A stretch of 64,000 nt of DNA from Alloalcanivorax profundimaris. GTDB taxonomy: Bacteria; Pseudomonadota; Gammaproteobacteria; Pseudomonadales; Alcanivoracaceae. The position numbers were made by a program, and so were the translations under genes. The DNA lies in assembly GCF_015265435.1 (NCBI RefSeq), contig NZ_JABJWH010000006.1, positions 248,001-312,000 of the forward strand, given 5' to 3'. Each line of letters starts with the position of its first letter. Positions within the stretch are counted from its first letter, which is position 1. This document shows, in pieces, positions 28,568 to 37,760 of this stretch. A model generated the notes under the pieces. The model was not told the origin of the DNA and searched no databases. It worked only from the letters and a program-made list of their open reading frames with translations.

Positions 28568-29677
28568 ATGACTCGACCGGTACGGAACATTATTGCCAGT
28601 TCGAGAAGAGCCGCCACGGCGATGGCGGATAATAGTACGCCGTTCATCTACAACGAATGGTATGTGGCCGCCTTCGGCGAAGAGTTGGGACGAGCATTAC
28701 TGGCGCGCCGTATTCTGGGCCGAAGGGTGGTGCTTTATCGCACGGAAGCGGGTCACCCGGTGGCGTTGGAGGATCGCTGCCCGCACCGCTCCTTTCCGCT
28801 CTCCGAGAGTAGCCTGGAAGGCGACACCATCGTATGTGGGTATCACGGTTTTCGTTATAACGCCGAGGGGGATCTGGTCGAGGTGCCCTCGCAAAATGCC
28901 TGTCCAAAAGGCATCGGCGTGCATGCTTATCCATTGGTGGAACGCGGCCCCTTGGTCTGGATCTGGATGGGCGACCCGGATCGGCTGGATGAGAGTCGTA
29001 TCCCGCATCAAGAATGGTTCGACAGTGGCGACTGGGAATATTCCACCGGTTATCTGTACCACCGTGGCAACTACGTAAGCATGCATGAAAACCTGATGGA
29101 TCTGACTCATCTTTCCTATCTGCACGCGGATACCATAGGTACGCCGGACTATGCGGGCGCGCCTTACGATATGGACCTTACCGAGGGTAATTACAAACTG
29201 CACCGTAGAGTGGTGCCGACCCGATTGTCGCCCGTATGGGGTAAAAGTACGGGACTGGATGGTCTGGATAGCGCCGCCAGGCTGATTACTTCGGAATTCG
29301 TATCACCAGCACTGCATCGGGTGAGTGGTACCTTTTATGATTCCGCTCTGCCTGATGGCGAGCGGCCGGAGTACCGTATTTGCACGGCGCATATCCTTAC
29401 CCCGGAAACCGCGCATACCATGCACTATTTTCTGGTGCATGGTCGGGATTTCGCCACCGAAGATGAACACATCACCAAGTTTATGCATGAGCAGCTGTTC
29501 GCCGCCTTTGAAGAGGACGTGGTGGGTCTTGGGAAACTGGAAGGTGTACTCCAGGAGCGTGATGACAGCACCTTCGAGATATCGGTGGCCAGCGATGCTC
29601 CCGCCATTGCGACACGTACCTATCTCAAGAAGCGTGCCGAGCAGGATGCGGGGCCCGCGTTCGGTGTGAACGCATAG
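28568..29677 (+). CDS. VanA-like Rieske aromatic oxygenase (O-demethylase family)
   Basis: A 369-residue single-component oxygenase subunit. Rieske cluster ligands: RCPHRSFPL and VCGYHGFRYN, spaced C-x-H then C-x2-H. The mononuclear iron site is MHENLMDLTHLSYLHADTIG (D-x2-H-x4-H). This architecture belongs to the VanA, TsaM and DdmC group, which demethylates aryl methyl ethers or oxidises methyl groups. About 20 residues precede the usual NEWYVAAFGEELG start, but the ATG at 28568 has a perfect AAGGAGGT eight bases upstream. Substrate unknown; the gene should not be named vanA on this evidence. Terminator at 29703 follows. Confidence 0.88.
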   Translation: MTRPVRNIIASSRRAATAMADNSTPFIYNEWYVAAFGEELGRALLARRILGRRVVLYRTEAGHPVALEDRCPHRSFPLSESSLEGDTIVCGYHGFRYNAEGDLVEVPSQNACPKGIGVHAYPLVERGPLVWIWMGDPDRLDESRIPHQEWFDSGDWEYSTGYLYHRGNYVSMHENLMDLTHLSYLHADTIGTPDYAGAPYDMDLTEGNYKLHRRVVPTRLSPVWGKSTGLDGLDSAARLITSEFVSPALHRVSGTFYDSALPDGERPEYRICTAHILTPETAHTMHYFLVHGRDFATEDEHITKFMHEQLFAAFEEDVVGLGKLEGVLQERDDSTFEISVASDAPAIATRTYLKKRAEQDAGPAFGVNA

Positions 29678-29702
29678 ATTTATTCTCCTTTCTCTTTCAA
29701 TG

Positions 29703-29729
29703 AATGCCGTTACATGAAACGGCATTTTT
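29703..29729 (+). terminator. Rho-independent terminator after the Rieske oxygenase gene
   Basis: AATGCCGTT (29703-29711), a six-base loop, AACGGCATT (29718-29726), then TTT. It separates the oxygenase pair from the porin transcript. Confidence 0.85.
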
Positions 29730-29740
29730 AATATTCATAA

Positions 29741-29756
29741 TATTAACATGTTAATA
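29741..29756. promoter_or_regulatory. Palindrome TATTAA-CATG-TTAATA before the porin gene
   Basis: A perfect 16-bp palindrome sharing the ATTAA-N4-TTAAT core with the two hpa-linked operators (21264-21279 and 24350-24365); only the outer base pair differs. It begins 37 bases before the porin ATG and overlaps a possible -10 box TAATAT at 29738-29743. A MarR-type repressor, perhaps HpaR or a relative, may bind here. AT-richness of the region makes chance more likely than for the other two. Confidence 0.5.
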
Positions 29757-29777
29757 AAACCAAGAAGGGATAATGCA

Positions 29778-30923
29778 ATGAGTATATCAAGAATTGGCTG
29801 TTTCATTATTGGTGGCACCGTTGCCATCAGTGCCGGTAACGCAACGGCGATTACCTTCAAAGTGCAGGATACCGAAGTGGGTATCAGCGGCTACGCACGC
29901 ATGAATATGACTTATGATATTGATCAGGACCTGGGAGACGCCAACGCGGTAGGCTTTGATCTGGATACCGAAGGTGACGGCACCGGTCCGGATTGGGATA
30001 TGAGCGCGGCGCAAAGCCGGATCGGCTTTTCCACCGCGACACCCTTGCAGCGCGGTACCTTGAAGACCTTCATCGAGGGCGATTTTCTGGCGTCCGGAAA
30101 CTTCCGCCTGCGTCATGCCTATGGCAGCTGGAATGGTATCCTGGCGGGCCAGACCTGGGCCAATTCCTCGCTGTTTCTGGGACGTACACCGACCCTGGAT
30201 TTTCCCAGCCTGGTCGGTTATCCGGGTCATGTGAACGAGGCCCGCCAGGCTCAGGTGCGTTATACCCGCGGCGGCCTCTCCCTGGCGGTGGAAGATCCCA
30301 CCAGCGACGTCCATGGCGCTGGTTCCGGCGGACGGTTGCTGTTGGACCAGAACAACACCGATACCATGCCCGACCTGACCGCCCGCTACGAGAACACGTC
30401 GTCACGGTTCCAGTACGGTGGCAGTCTGGTATTGCGCCGCCTCACCGTGGACGACGGCACTAACTCCGACTCCACTTTCGCCTACGGTCTGGCCGGTGCC
30501 TGGCGTGTGACGATTACCGACCGCACCTCCATCCAGGGCGGTGTCAACTACGGTGATGGCCTCGGTGCCTATCTGTATCGCTCCGGCGCCCCCGGCGCGT
30601 ACCTGGATGGGCTGGGTGACGTGAACAGTATCGCCGGTTACGGGGGCGCCGTTGGCCTGAGCCATCAGTTGACGCCGGAGGTGGCATTCAACGCGAGCCA
30701 TGGTTTCGCCAAGGTGGACTACGACGATGCTCGGGACGATCTTGGCGCCGCCACCGTGGCGGACATGGACGAGTATCGCTCCACCACCTTCATCAACGTA
30801 CTTTGGACGCCAGTGCCGCGGATAATGTTCGGCGCCGAACTGGGCGTGGTCTCCATCGAAAAGGTCGATGGTGACGACGCCACCGCGAATCGCCTGATGC
30901 TGGCGGCCCAATACTCCTTTTAA
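29778..30923 (+). CDS. DcaP-like outer-membrane porin
   Basis: A 381-residue exported beta-barrel. Signal peptide GCFIIGGTVAISAGNATA, then a strand-rich sequence beginning ITFKVQDTEVGISGYARMNM, the typical start of DcaP-family porins, with RIGFSTATPLQRGTLKTFIE and RLRHAYGSWNGILAGQTWAN, and a final aromatic residue (MLAAQYSF) that serves as outer-membrane insertion signal. DcaP proteins are trimeric channels for organic acids and aromatic acids such as phthalates. ATG 29778 follows AGGGATAATGCA; the upstream ATG at 29748 lies inside the palindrome. Probably the outer-membrane entry for the substrate of this block. Confidence 0.85.
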   Translation: MSISRIGCFIIGGTVAISAGNATAITFKVQDTEVGISGYARMNMTYDIDQDLGDANAVGFDLDTEGDGTGPDWDMSAAQSRIGFSTATPLQRGTLKTFIEGDFLASGNFRLRHAYGSWNGILAGQTWANSSLFLGRTPTLDFPSLVGYPGHVNEARQAQVRYTRGGLSLAVEDPTSDVHGAGSGGRLLLDQNNTDTMPDLTARYENTSSRFQYGGSLVLRRLTVDDGTNSDSTFAYGLAGAWRVTITDRTSIQGGVNYGDGLGAYLYRSGAPGAYLDGLGDVNSIAGYGGAVGLSHQLTPEVAFNASHGFAKVDYDDARDDLGAATVADMDEYRSTTFINVLWTPVPRIMFGAELGVVSIEKVDGDDATANRLMLAAQYSF

Positions 30924-30937
30924 CCCGAGGCGGGGTG

Positions 30938-30970
30938 GCGGGTGGCCCGGTCCCGGCCCCCGCTTTTTTT
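30938..30970 (+). terminator. Probable terminator after the porin gene
   Basis: GCGGG (30938-30942) can pair with CCCGC (30959-30963) within a longer imperfect GC hairpin, followed by seven T residues (30964-30970). Confidence 0.65.
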
Positions 30971-31120
30971 ACTTCGATCGCCCGGCTAGCGGCGCGCCGC
31001 ACCGGTTGCATGGATTGGCAATCAGATTGCACGAATCCTCAATTCGGCGGCCACCAGCTGCTGCTAGGCTTGATGGAGCTCCCCCTGCCGGGCAGAACGC
31101 AACAGAAAAAGGATGATGAG

Positions 31121-32599
31121 ATGTCGACTAAACAACCGGATCCCGGCCCTCTCCATGAAGACATGTGGATCGATGGCACTTGGTGCCGCGCCGCAGGAGA
31201 CCAGCGCTTCGCGGTGTTCAACCCGGCCACCGGTGAACCCATCGCGAATGTCAGCCGGGGTGGATCGGAGGATGTGGACCGGGCCGTGCGGGCCGCCCGT
31301 GCTGCCCTGGGAAAGGCGGACTGGCGGGGTCTGACGCCCTATCAGCGTGAACGTCTGCTCCATCGCCTGGCGGATCTGGTGGAGGCCGATGGCGAGCGCC
31401 TGGCGGCGCTGGAATCCCTCAACCAGGGCAAGTTGCTGAAGTGGTCCCGGGCCATTGAGGTGGGTGGTGGCGTGCAATGGCTGCGGTACATGGCCGGTTG
31501 GGCCACGCGCATCCAGGGCAGTACCTTCGACCTGTCGGTGCCTGCTCCGGCGGGCGTGCGGTTCCGGGGGACGACCCTCCGCGAGCCGGTGGGCGTGGTT
31601 GGCGCCATCGTACCCTGGAATTTTCCGCTCGCCATGGCGATCTGGAAAATCGCACCGGCATTGGCCTGCGGCTGCACGGTAGTGCTTAAGCCGGCGGAGG
31701 AGACACCACTGACCGCCCTGCGGCTCGCTCACCTTGCCCGCGAGGCGGGAATTCCCGACGGCGTGCTGAATGTGGTCACCGGGGACGGCGCCACCGGCGC
31801 GGCTCTGGTCCGGCATCCCGACGTGGATAAGATCACCTTTACCGGTTCCACCGAGGTAGGTCGGGAAATCGGAGCGCAATGCGGGCGGGACATTCGCCGC
31901 GTGGCGTTGGAGCTCGGTGGTAAAAGCCCGGTGGTGATCATGGAGGATATGGACGTGAACGCCGCCGTGGAGGCCGCCGCCGGCGCGATTTTCTTTAACC
32001 ATGGACAGGTGTGCACGGCCGGTTCCCGGCTGTATGTAGCCCGTTCTCTGTACCAGCCAGTGGTGGAGGGCCTGGCGGCGCTCGCCGAGGGCCTGTCGCT
32101 GGGCGCGGGCCTGGACGACAGCGCCGATATGGGTCCGATGGTGTCCGCGGGCCACCGTGACCGGGTCCGCGAACTGATCGACACAGGCCGCGAGGAAGGC
32201 GGCGAGGTACTGGCCGGCGGGGAGCGTTATGACGGGAAAGGCTACTATGTGCGCCCGACGGTTGTGGCCAACCCGCACAACAAGCCGTTGACCCTGGTGG
32301 AAAAGGAGGTATTCGGCCCGGTGGTGGTGGCCATGCCGTTCGAGGACCTCGACCAGGCCATCGACCAGGCCAACGATTCGATCTACGGACTGGGCGCGAG
32401 CATCTGGACGCGGCGCCTGGATTACGCGCAGCGAGCCGTGGAAGGCTTTCGCGCCGGCACCGTATGGGTCAATGCCCACAATCTGGTGGATCCGGCCATG
32501 CCGTTCGGCGGTGTCAAGAGCTCGGGGATAGGGCGCGAACACGGCGAAGCCGCCATTGAGGCCTACACCGAACTGAAAAGCGTATGCATGGGCTTTTGA
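31121..32599 (+). CDS. NAD(P)-dependent aldehyde dehydrogenase
   Basis: A 492-residue ALDH superfamily protein. Segments: [20 protein letters not shown] (cofactor), [20 protein letters not shown] (catalytic glutamate), [20 protein letters not shown] (catalytic cysteine) and [20 protein letters not shown]. It resembles betaine/phenylacetaldehyde-type dehydrogenases, but the substrate cannot be deduced. ATG 31121 follows AAAAAGGATGATGAG. It starts a run of co-directional genes (CMD-like, dehydrogenase, TRAP, dehydrogenase) and probably oxidises an aldehyde produced in that pathway. A start further upstream at 31073 is possible. Confidence 0.87.
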   Translation: MSTKQPDPGPLHEDMWIDGTWCRAAGDQRFAVFNPATGEPIANVSRGGSEDVDRAVRAARAALGKADWRGLTPYQRERLLHRLADLVEADGERLAALESLNQGKLLKWSRAIEVGGGVQWLRYMAGWATRIQGSTFDLSVPAPAGVRFRGTTLREPVGVVGAIVPWNFPLAMAIWKIAPALACGCTVVLKPAEETPLTALRLAHLAREAGIPDGVLNVVTGDGATGAALVRHPDVDKITFTGSTEVGREIGAQCGRDIRRVALELGGKSPVVIMEDMDVNAAVEAAAGAIFFNHGQVCTAGSRLYVARSLYQPVVEGLAALAEGLSLGAGLDDSADMGPMVSAGHRDRVRELIDTGREEGGEVLAGGERYDGKGYYVRPTVVANPHNKPLTLVEKEVFGPVVVAMPFEDLDQAIDQANDSIYGLGASIWTRRLDYAQRAVEGFRAGTVWVNAHNLVDPAMPFGGVKSSGIGREHGEAAIEAYTELKSVCMGF

Positions 32600-32621
32600 G
32601 CCGATTTGGAGGATGCAATCA

Positions 32622-33023
32622 ATGTCCAAAGATGAGTATGACGCCGGGCTGGCGGTCCGCTATCGGATGTTCGGCCGCTCGGTGACCGATGAGCAGATTC
32701 AGGCGGCGGGCATGATCACACGGCCGATTCAGGACCTGGTCACCGAGCAGTGCTTCGGTGGTACCTGGAGCCGGCCGGGCCTGGATCTGAAAACGCGCAG
32801 TTTGCTGACGGTAGCGATTCTGATCGCCATGGGGCGCAGCCATGAATTGAAAATTCATCTTAAGGGCGCGGTCGCCAATGGCGCCGACGCCACGGAAATT
32901 CGCGAGTTGATTCGCCACGCGGCGATATATTGCGGCCTGCCGCCGGCGGCGGAAGCCGCCTACGTCAGCGAAGCGGTGCTGGCCGAGCTGGGCGTGGAGA
33001 TGGAGGAGCCGAGCCATGACTGA
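32622..33023 (+). CDS. Carboxymuconolactone decarboxylase-like protein
   Basis: A 133-residue alpha-helical protein of the CMD/AhpD superfamily. Key region: LDLKTRSLLTVAILIAMGRS, then HELKIHLKGAVANGADATEI and RELIRHAAIYCGLPPAAEAA, which matches PcaC-type proteins rather than the CxxC peroxidase AhpD, since only a single cysteine (IYCGLP) is there. PcaC decarboxylates 4-carboxymuconolactone in protocatechuate ortho cleavage, but no other pca gene is nearby, so a related lactone or beta-keto acid substrate is more likely. ATG 32622 is nine bases after TTTGGAGG; it overlaps the next gene by eight bases. Confidence 0.85.
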   Translation: MSKDEYDAGLAVRYRMFGRSVTDEQIQAAGMITRPIQDLVTEQCFGGTWSRPGLDLKTRSLLTVAILIAMGRSHELKIHLKGAVANGADATEIRELIRHAAIYCGLPPAAEAAYVSEAVLAELGVEMEEPSHD

Positions 33024-33900
33024 ATCAATCACGGTGGCCTTTATCGGCCTGGGCAATATGGGTGCTCCGATGGTGGCGAACTTGGCGCGGGCCGGCTTCG
33101 ATTTGAAGCTTTTTGACGTGGATGGCGAACGTGCTCGCCGACTGGCCGAGGAACATGGTGCCGCCGTGGCCGAGGGTTGGGCGAACCTGGCTGATGGCGC
33201 GCGGGTAGTGATCACGATGTTGCCTACCGGCGCCCTGGTTCGGGAGGTTCTGCTGGACACCGACGGCGGCTTGGCGCGGCATCTGGCGCCGGGCACCCGG
33301 GTGGTGGACATGAGTTCCTCGGAACCTTTGGGTACCCGCGCGCTGGGTGAACAACTGGCGCACGCCGGCGTCGCGCTCGTCGATGCACCGGTGTCGGGCG
33401 GCGTGCCCGGCGCGCAAGCCGGCACCCTGTCGATCATGGCGGGCGGCGATGACAACGATATCGAGGCGGTAATGCCCGTGTTCGAGGCACTTGGCCAGCG
33501 GGTTTTCCGGGTTGGCCCGCGGGGCGCCGGGCACGCCTGCAAGGCGCTGAATAATTACGTGGCGGCGGCCGCCTACACCGCCACCGCCGAGGCGCTGGCC
33601 ATCGGCACGGCCACCGGGCTGGACGACGCCACCCTGGTCGACGTGATCAATCACTCCACCGGTCGCAGCTTCAACAGCGAAGTGGTATTCGCCAAGCAAG
33701 TGGTGCCTGGTACCTACCAAACCGGCTTCGCCTTGGGGCTACTGGCCAAGGATGTGGGGATCGCCGCGGACCTGGGCCGGGCACTGGGCGTTGACGCGCC
33801 GGTGAGCACCTGTGTACAGACGCGTTGGCGTCAGGCGGTGGAGAGCCTTGGCGCCGACTGTGATCAGTCCCGGGCACTGATGGCCTGGCACGAAGAATAG
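33016..33900 (+). CDS. Beta-hydroxyacid dehydrogenase (3-hydroxyisobutyrate dehydrogenase family), copy 1
   Basis: A 294-residue enzyme with an N-terminal Rossmann fold (VAFIGLGNMGAPMVANLARA), the substrate motif VDAPVSGGVPGAQAGTLSIM (DxPVSGG) and the catalytic lysine segment GHACKALNNYVAAAAYTATA. Family members oxidise 3-hydroxyisobutyrate or reduce tartronate semialdehyde; which applies here is unknown. It overlaps the CMD-like gene by eight bases and precedes a TRAP operon. A second homologue lies after that operon at 36759. Confidence 0.88.
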   Translation: MTESITVAFIGLGNMGAPMVANLARAGFDLKLFDVDGERARRLAEEHGAAVAEGWANLADGARVVITMLPTGALVREVLLDTDGGLARHLAPGTRVVDMSSSEPLGTRALGEQLAHAGVALVDAPVSGGVPGAQAGTLSIMAGGDDNDIEAVMPVFEALGQRVFRVGPRGAGHACKALNNYVAAAAYTATAEALAIGTATGLDDATLVDVINHSTGRSFNSEVVFAKQVVPGTYQTGFALGLLAKDVGIAADLGRALGVDAPVSTCVQTRWRQAVESLGADCDQSRALMAWHEE

Positions 33901-33949
33901 GCGTACGCGCTTTCCTTTTTCCGATAATAAGAATGCTTAGGAGAACAAC

Positions 33950-34957
33950 ATGAAACCCTTCATCAAACCGCTTCTTATCTTGATGCTTTGTCTGGCCGGT
34001 ACCCTGAGTAGGGCGAGTGAAACCCTGTTCGTCTCCCAATGGCTGCCAAAGAGTCACCCTCTCTACCAGGTCATGGAGCAATGGCAACGGGATGTCTCCG
34101 CGGCCACCGAGGGCGAGCTGTCGTTCAACGTGCTGCCTCAGGCCGTGGCCGCGCCGGCCGATCATTACAACGCGATTCGCGACGGCCTGGCCGACATTTC
34201 CATCGCGGTGCTGGGCTACACGCCGGGCCGCTTTCCGCTCACCAAGCTGGTGGAAATGCCGTTCATGACGCACACCGCCGAATCCAACTCGGTGGCGTTC
34301 TACCGCCTGGCGGCGCGCACGCCGGCGATGATGAAGGAGTTTCGGGACGTCAAGGTGCTGGCGCTGTTTACCCACGGTCCCGGCGTGGTGTTCAACACCC
34401 GCAAGCCGGTGCGCACGGTGGCTGACCTGAAGGGCCTGAAGTTCCGCGTTGGCGGTGGCGTGGTCAATCAGGTGGCTCAGGCGCTCGGCGCCAACGCCTC
34501 GCTAAAGCCCGCCACCGAGTCCTATGAGCTGCTCGCCAATGGTGTCATGGACGGGGTCTGGTTGCCCTTCGAGTCCCTGTACACCTATAACCTGCAGGGC
34601 CTGATCAAGCACGCCACCAGCTTCCCCGGCGGTCTCTATACCTCCACCTTCATCATCATGATGAACAAGAGTCGCTGGCGGGAGCTCAACGAGGCGCAAC
34701 AGCAAGCGGTGCAGGAGCTCTCTGGTGAAACCTACTCCCGGGAGCTTGGTCAGGCTTTTGATCGCATGGACCGCGATGCACGGATCAAGGCGGAGAAAGC
34801 GGGGATCAAGATTATCGACGCCCCGGAGCCGCTGGTGAAGTCGGTGCGCGACGGCGTCAAGCCATTGTTGGACGAATGGAAGGAGGTGGCCGTCGATAAG
34901 GGCATTGAGGACCCGGACGCGGTGATTGAACGCTATCGCGAGGACATCGCGCAATGA
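33950..34957 (+). CDS. dctP: TRAP transporter solute-binding protein DctP, second system
   Basis: A 335-residue periplasmic protein with signal peptide (PLLILMLCLAGTLSRASE). DctP features: FVSQWLPKSHPLYQVMEQWQ, ISIAVLGYTPGRFPLTKLVE, LKGLKFRVGGGVVNQVAQAL with the ligand-binding arginine, and GVMDGVWLPFESLYTYNLQG. It shares the same fold and the YTPGRFP/YSAGRFP element with the first DctP in this window, so the two may bind related acids. ATG 33950 follows AGGAGAACAAC. Overlaps dctQ by four bases. Confidence 0.9.
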   Translation: MKPFIKPLLILMLCLAGTLSRASETLFVSQWLPKSHPLYQVMEQWQRDVSAATEGELSFNVLPQAVAAPADHYNAIRDGLADISIAVLGYTPGRFPLTKLVEMPFMTHTAESNSVAFYRLAARTPAMMKEFRDVKVLALFTHGPGVVFNTRKPVRTVADLKGLKFRVGGGVVNQVAQALGANASLKPATESYELLANGVMDGVWLPFESLYTYNLQGLIKHATSFPGGLYTSTFIIMMNKSRWRELNEAQQQAVQELSGETYSRELGQAFDRMDRDARIKAEKAGIKIIDAPEPLVKSVRDGVKPLLDEWKEVAVDKGIEDPDAVIERYREDIAQ

Positions 34958-35457
34958 AGCGATTGCGTCATCTGGTCGGTCAGCTGAATCGTCTGCTGTT
35001 GATGATTGGCGGGCTGGCGCTGTTCGCGCTGATGGTGCTGACCTTCGCGGACGTGACGGGGCGCAAGTTTTTTCATGCTATCCCCGGCGCTCTGGAGGTC
35101 AGCGAAATGCTGATGGTTTTGGTGCTGTTCTCCGGTCTCCCGGTGGTGTCCTGGCGAGGGGAACATGTTGGTCTGGACGTGATGAATCACTTCTACCGCG
35201 GCCGGCTGGATCGAATCAGCCGGTTTTTCGCCGACATCGTCTGCACGGCGGCGCTCGGCTTCCTAGGCGTGGCCTGCGCCGGCATGGCCGCGCGCACCTT
35301 GCAGGATGGGGACGTGAGCACGCACCTCCGGCTGCCGATCGGCTGGTTCATCTCCTTGATGGCGGTAATGCTGCTTATCGCGGCGCTGGTGTCGCTAATC
35401 CGTGGTGTATTGTCGCTTCTGGATGCCGCGCCGGGCCCTGGCGAGGAGGCCTCATGA
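34954..35457 (+). CDS. dctQ: TRAP transporter small permease DctQ, second system
   Basis: A 167-residue inner-membrane protein with four helices and the DctQ signature DVTGRKFFHAIPGALEVSEM, then GLPVVSWRGEHVGLDVMNHF. It overlaps both neighbours by four bases (ATGA at each junction), so the three TRAP genes are translationally coupled. Confidence 0.9.
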   Translation: MKRLRHLVGQLNRLLLMIGGLALFALMVLTFADVTGRKFFHAIPGALEVSEMLMVLVLFSGLPVVSWRGEHVGLDVMNHFYRGRLDRISRFFADIVCTAALGFLGVACAGMAARTLQDGDVSTHLRLPIGWFISLMAVMLLIAALVSLIRGVLSLLDAAPGPGEEAS

Positions 35458-36746
35458 CCGCTTCCTTGCTGGGCTTTCTGGCGGTGTTCGCGATGATGGC
35501 GCTGCGTGTGCCCATCGCGATGGCCATGGGGGTGGTGGGCTTCGCCGGCCTGGCGCTGCTGAGAAACTGGGATGTATCGGTGGTCAGCACCTTGCTGGTG
35601 ATCAAGAGCACGGGCTTTTCCTACACATTGTCGGTGATCCCGTTGTTCCTGTTGATGGGCAACATCGCTGCTCGCGCTGGCATGGCCACCGAATTGTTCG
35701 AGCTGGCGCGGGCGTTTCTAGGCCACCGTCGTGGTGGCATCGCCATGGCGACGGTGGGCGCAAGCGGTGGGTTTGGCGCGATTTGCGGTTCGTCAATCGC
35801 CACTACCGCCACCATCACCAAGGTGGCTTATCCGGAGATGCGCCGGCTGGACTATTCGCCGGCGCTGATCGCTGGCACCGTGGCGGCCGGCGGTACTCTG
35901 GGAATTTTGATTCCTCCATCCACGCTGTTGATCATCTACGGCATCCTGACCGAAACCAATATTGGCAAGTTGTTCGCCGCCGGCTTTCTGCCCGGTTTGC
36001 TCACGGTTTTCTGCCTGTGCCTGATGGTGGGCTGGCGGTGCCGTCGTGATCCGTCGGCGGCGCCGACTTCCGAGCGCTATGACTGGCGGCGTCGCTGGCG
36101 AGCCTTCGGCAAGGTGTGGGGCGTGGTGGCGCTCTTCGTACTGGTGATCGGTGGCATCTACGGGGGGCTGTTCACCGCTACCGAGGGGGCCGGCTTTGGC
36201 GCTTTCGGTACCCTGGTGCTGGCCTTGGCCCGGCGTCGCATTGGCTGGTCCGGGGTGAGTGGCGCGGTGGCGGACGCCACGCGCACAACCGCCATGCTGT
36301 TCGCGATCCTAATGGGCGCGCTGATATTCGGTAATTTCATCAATTTTACCGGCATGCCCGGCCAGTTGCAGAGCTTTGTTTCCGGTTTGGCTGTCAGTCC
36401 CACGGTGGTGGTCCTGGCCATCTGCGCGATCTATATCCTGCTGGGCAGCGTGATGGAGGAACTCTCCATGGTGATGCTGACCGTGCCCTTGTTCTTTCCG
36501 GTGATCGTTGGCCTGGGTCTGGATCCGTACTGGTTTGGCATCGTTATCGTGATGGTGGTGATGATCGGCATGATCAGTCCACCGGTGGGCATGAACCTGT
36601 TCGTGCTGAGTTCACTGGTGCCGGAATTGCCGGTATCCACCGTCTACCGGGGGGTGCTGCCGTTCATGGGCGCGCTGGTACTGGCCCTGCTGCTGGTGAT
36701 TCTGTTTCCGGACATCGCCACTTTCCTGCCTCAATGGACAAAATGA
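35454..36746 (+). CDS. dctM: TRAP transporter large permease DctM, second system
   Basis: A 430-residue inner-membrane protein with about twelve helices: YTLSVIPLFLLMGNIAARAG, GGFGAICGSSIATTATITKV, AAGGTLGILIPPSTLLIIYG, MISPPVGMNLFVLSSLVPE. The motifs are those of the first DctM here. It forms the translocation channel for the ligand delivered by the DctP encoded at 33950. Twelve bases separate it from the second beta-hydroxyacid dehydrogenase. Confidence 0.92.
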   Translation: MTASLLGFLAVFAMMALRVPIAMAMGVVGFAGLALLRNWDVSVVSTLLVIKSTGFSYTLSVIPLFLLMGNIAARAGMATELFELARAFLGHRRGGIAMATVGASGGFGAICGSSIATTATITKVAYPEMRRLDYSPALIAGTVAAGGTLGILIPPSTLLIIYGILTETNIGKLFAAGFLPGLLTVFCLCLMVGWRCRRDPSAAPTSERYDWRRRWRAFGKVWGVVALFVLVIGGIYGGLFTATEGAGFGAFGTLVLALARRRIGWSGVSGAVADATRTTAMLFAILMGALIFGNFINFTGMPGQLQSFVSGLAVSPTVVVLAICAIYILLGSVMEELSMVMLTVPLFFPVIVGLGLDPYWFGIVIVMVVMIGMISPPVGMNLFVLSSLVPELPVSTVYRGVLPFMGALVLALLLVILFPDIATFLPQWTK

Positions 36747-36758
36747 TAAGGAGTCTCC

Positions 36759-37703
36759 GTGTCTGAAAAAGCTGTATCCGAATCCAGCCGTATCGGCTTT
36801 GTCGGTTTGGGCGTGATGGGTGCGCCCATGGCCGCGGCACTGTCCCGGGCCGGTTTTCCGCTGGCGCTCTACGACGCCGATCCGAAGCGCGCGCCGTCGC
36901 TGTCCTTACAGGGCGCCCTGTGTTGCGACAGTCCCGCCGAGCTGGCGAGCGCCAGCGACATCGTGGTCACCATGTTGCCCAACGGCGGCGTGGTCAGCGA
37001 GGTGGTGACCATGGATCAGGGGTTGCTGGAGGGCCTGCGCCCCGGCAGCTTGCTGCTGGATACTTCCTCATCGGAACCCTGGCTGACTCAGCAAACCGCC
37101 GCCATCCTGACCGACGCCGGAGTCCGCATGGTGGATGCTCCGGTCTCCGGCGCGGAGTGGGGCGCCAAGGCGGCCGAACTGGTGTTCATGGTGGGCGGCG
37201 GTGACGCCGACGTGGCTCGCGTGCGGCCTTTGCTTGATGCCATGGGACGTCGTACTTTTCATCTCGGCGCGCTCGGTTGCGGCCATATCATGAAGTGCAT
37301 CAACAACCTGATCACGGCGATGAATCTCACCGCCACCGCCGAGGGCCTGGTGATCGGAAAGCGATACGGGCTTGATCCGGCGGTCATGACTGATGTACTT
37401 AATGAAGCTACCGGGATGTCCTGGATCACCCGGACCCATATTCAGCAGCGGGTGGTGTCGCGTACTTTTGACGACCCTTTTAAACTGGCACTGATGTTCA
37501 AAGATGTAGGCATTGCCCTGAACATGGCCCGTGACAGCGGCGTCGAACTGCCGGCCGCTTCCCTGAACCATAAGCTCTGGCAGCGGGCCTGCGACGCCAA
37601 CGAGGCCGGCGCCAGCGTCAGTCGTTTCGTGGCTTGGCTGGAGACCATGACCGACACGCCGCTGACGTCGGAACGCGACGATGACGCCCGCCCGGCTCGC
37701 TGA
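36759..37703 (+). CDS. Beta-hydroxyacid dehydrogenase (3-hydroxyisobutyrate dehydrogenase family), copy 2
   Basis: A 314-residue enzyme starting at GTG 36759 seven bases after AAGGAG. Rossmann motif IGFVGLGVMGAPMAAALSRA, substrate motif VDAPVSGAEWGAKAAELVFM (DxPVSG), catalytic lysine in HIMKCINNLITAMNLTATAE. It differs clearly from copy 1, for example in the GAEWGAK loop, so the two probably act on different substrates or in opposite directions. It is the last structural gene of the TRAP transcript before the AraC regulator. Confidence 0.87.
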   Translation: MSEKAVSESSRIGFVGLGVMGAPMAAALSRAGFPLALYDADPKRAPSLSLQGALCCDSPAELASASDIVVTMLPNGGVVSEVVTMDQGLLEGLRPGSLLLDTSSSEPWLTQQTAAILTDAGVRMVDAPVSGAEWGAKAAELVFMVGGGDADVARVRPLLDAMGRRTFHLGALGCGHIMKCINNLITAMNLTATAEGLVIGKRYGLDPAVMTDVLNEATGMSWITRTHIQQRVVSRTFDDPFKLALMFKDVGIALNMARDSGVELPAASLNHKLWQRACDANEAGASVSRFVAWLETMTDTPLTSERDDDARPAR

Positions 37704-37760
37704 GGAGTCGGGCGCCACCGATCCCAGGACAGAATAATAAAATGCAATTGGAGGTCGGCA

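Noticed and set aside
27557-29677. Naming the oxygenase pair vanA and vanB
   Set aside because: The architecture is right, but the same family includes other demethylases and methyl-group oxygenases, and no other vanillate or protocatechuate gene is nearby.
32622-33023. CMD-like protein as an AhpD peroxidase
   Set aside because: The CxxC motif needed for AhpD peroxidase activity is absent.
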